Shown here: in pieces, positions 6,774 through 7,434 of the stretch
Layout: each line of letters begins with the position of its first letter
Position numbering within the stretch: the first letter of the stretch is position 1
NCBI GenBank assembly: GCA_905233805.1
Contig: CAJOER010000043.1
Coordinates: forward strand, 1 to 7,434
Source: an uncultured Eubacterium sp.
Lineage (GTDB): Bacteria > Bacillota > Clostridia > Oscillospirales > Acutalibacteraceae
Direction: 5' to 3'
Length of the DNA: 7,434 bases
Made by a program: the position numbers and the translations under genes
Notes under the pieces: generated by a model
What the model was told of the DNA's origin: nothing
What the model saw: the letters and a program-made list of their open reading frames with translations, nothing else
Databases searched by the model: none

Positions 6774-7140
6774 CGGTATTTATCCTGTTAATTATCGAGT
6801 CTTTATCAAGACCGTATTTTTTAATCTGTGAGGGAACGGGCGCCTGCTTGACAAATTCGTTGTCAACGGCAATGTGAACAAATTCGGCTTTGACTGCGTT
6901 TTCTTCAAGCAGCTCGGCAAACGCTTCGCCGACACCGCCGTTTTTTATTCCCTCCTCAAAGAAAAGAATTCTCTTAGCATTTTTAAGATGCGATACTACT
7001 TCCTTATCAAGAGGCTTAATCCTGTTAAGCTTAATGACGTAAGTGTTTTCCGTTTCCTGCATAGCATTGTAGCAGTTGACAAACTCACGTCCGTATGATA
7101 CAAGACAGGTTTCGTTTTCTTCGTTTCCGAAGACGTTGAA
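6751..7140 (-). CDS. dxs: 1-deoxy-D-xylulose-5-phosphate synthase, C-terminal fragment
   Basis: DXS condenses pyruvate with glyceraldehyde 3-phosphate using thiamine diphosphate, the first step of the MEP isoprenoid pathway. Only about the last 130 of roughly 620 residues are here: the transketolase C-terminal domain, starting near TCLVSYGREF, with RILFFEEGIKNGGVGEAF and the closing KQAPVPSQIKKYGLDKDSI. The TPP-binding and pyrimidine-binding domains are missing. The loss is not a gene truncation: the frame runs into eukaryotic DNA at about 7,140. The frame stays open by chance to an ATG at 7,215, but those first 20 or so residues are mostly Phe, produced by reading AAA/GAA codons backwards, and do not belong to the protein. 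The 5' boundary is uncertain by about 15 nt. dxs next to tlyA is the usual Firmicutes order. Confidence 0.93.
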   Translation of the reverse strand, partial: FNVFGNEENETCLVSYGREFVNCYNAMQETENTYVIKLNRIKPLDKEVVSHLKNAKRILFFEEGIKNGGVGEAFAELLEENAVKAEFVHIAVDNEFVKQAPVPSQIKKYGLDKDSIINRINTDGKENQA

Positions 7141-7150
7141 ATCAAAATGA
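7126..7150. other. Junction between bacterial and eukaryotic DNA
   Basis: Left of this interval the minus strand encodes DXS; right of it the plus strand encodes dynein. Clear DXS sequence reaches at least position 7,126, and dynein-like sequence (EIKMKEAKEAEKEIN) begins near 7,138. The dynein frame is closed by a TGA at 7096-7098 inside the bacterial part. GC drops from about 42% (6901-7140, counted) to about 28% (7141-7425, counted). The two genes face each other mid-protein, which points to an artificial join such as an amplification or assembly chimera. The short A-rich stretch GAAATCAAAATGAAAG at the join could have acted as microhomology. Confidence 0.85.
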
Positions 7151-7425
7151 AAGAAGCAAAAGAAGCTGAAAAAGAAATTAATGAAAGTTCTAACGCATAT
7201 AGTCCAGCAGCTCAAAGAGGATCTTTAATATTCTTTTTGTTTACTGAATTATATAAATTACATACCTTCTATAAATTCTCATTAGAATCATTTATTTTCG
7301 TTATTAGAAGAGCTGTAAAAGATGTTGCTAATAGATGGAAAATAAAACTTCATCCTGAAGAAAAGAATAAACAAGAAGAAGAAGAAAAAAAAGAGGGTGA
7401 ACCACCCGCAGAAGAGAAAAAATAA
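7141..7425 (+). CDS. Axonemal dynein heavy chain fragment (eukaryotic, partial)
   Basis: A short internal piece of a microtubule motor of cilia or flagella. The first 60 or so codons match the conserved dynein stretch joining AAA5 to AAA6, after the stalk and buttress: EIKMKEAKEAEKEIN, then YSPAAQRGSLIFFLFTEL (compare Y-RP-A-RGS-LYF in family members), then FYKFSLESFIFVIRRAV (compare MYQ-SL--F). An acidic and Lys-rich tract follows (KNKQEEEEKKEGEPPAEEKK), as seen in insertions of some axonemal chains. Codon choice is strongly AT-ending with AGA arginine, unlike the rest of the window. The 5' end is lost at the junction and the internal ATG at 7147 is not a real start. An in-frame TAA at 7423-7425 comes hundreds of residues too early for a dynein; reassignment, an intron or an error could explain it. 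Exact dynein class is not determined. Confidence 0.8.
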   Translation: MKMKEAKEAEKEINESSNAYSPAAQRGSLIFFLFTELYKLHTFYKFSLESFIFVIRRAVKDVANRWKIKLHPEEKNKQEEEEKKEGEPPAEEKK

Positions 7426-7434
7426 ACCTTTTTT

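Noticed and set aside
7141..7215. N-terminal extension of the dxs frame up to an ATG at 7215
   Set aside because: It is the antisense reading of Lys/Glu-rich dynein codons, which gives a run of Phe residues, and it has no DXS similarity.
7396..7410. GTGAACCACCCGCAG as a 15-nt intron of the kind known in Stentor
   Set aside because: The frame is open through it, its sequence does not resemble those AT-rich introns, and the acidic tract reads smoothly across it.
7141..7434. Dynein fragment as a genuine horizontal transfer into the bacterium
   Set aside because: It is an internal slice of a very large protein, joined in the middle of dxs, with foreign composition and no start, promoter or mobile element.

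Overview
The window is a chimera. Positions 1 to about 7,140 are bacterial DNA carrying one co-directional gene block on the minus strand. Positions from about 7,141 to the end are AT-rich eukaryotic coding DNA on the plus strand, encoding a fragment of an axonemal dynein heavy chain. The bacterial part looks like a gut Clostridia member of the Ruminococcus/Oscillospiraceae type. Reasons are the gene order dxs-tlyA-nadK-argR-recN, the AGGAG-like ribosome binding sites about 8 nt from the start codons, and lysine-rich FnIII secreted proteins of a style common in Ruminococcus. The genus call is inference. The eukaryotic part must come from an organism with cilia or flagella. A rumen or gut ciliate, or an anaerobic chytrid fungus, would fit a shared sample, but the sequence does not settle which.

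Layout in transcription order (right to left on the minus strand): 3' end of dxs (isoprenoid precursor synthesis), tlyA (rRNA 2'-O-methyltransferase), nadK (NAD kinase), argR (arginine repressor), recN (double-strand-break repair), tyrS (tyrosyl-tRNA synthetase), then a tandem run of small secreted proteins: an FnIII protein of 288 aa, its 276-aa paralog, and the first 10 codons of a third exported protein cut by the window edge. Genes from dxs to recN overlap by 1 to 23 nt. The gaps recN-tyrS (22 nt) and tyrS-FnIII (55 nt) are short, and the FnIII genes are separated by 14 nt each. I saw no convincing promoter, terminator, RNA gene, mobile element or CRISPR array, so one long transcript is plausible. 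The true promoter would lie upstream of dxs, which is lost at the chimeric junction.

The housekeeping genes have all expected motifs and look intact. They are a conserved neighbourhood rather than a pathway: isoprenoid synthesis, ribosome modification, NADP supply, arginine control, DNA repair and tRNA charging. The secreted paralogs share a signal peptide, a beta-rich N-terminal domain, an HxH...CxxC mini-motif and a highly basic FnIII domain. They are the only part of the bacterial segment whose function is unknown.

I found no evidence for a new defence, mobile or regulatory system. The points most worth a second look are the bacterial-eukaryotic junction near 7,140, the in-frame TAA in the dynein frame, and the tandem secreted family.
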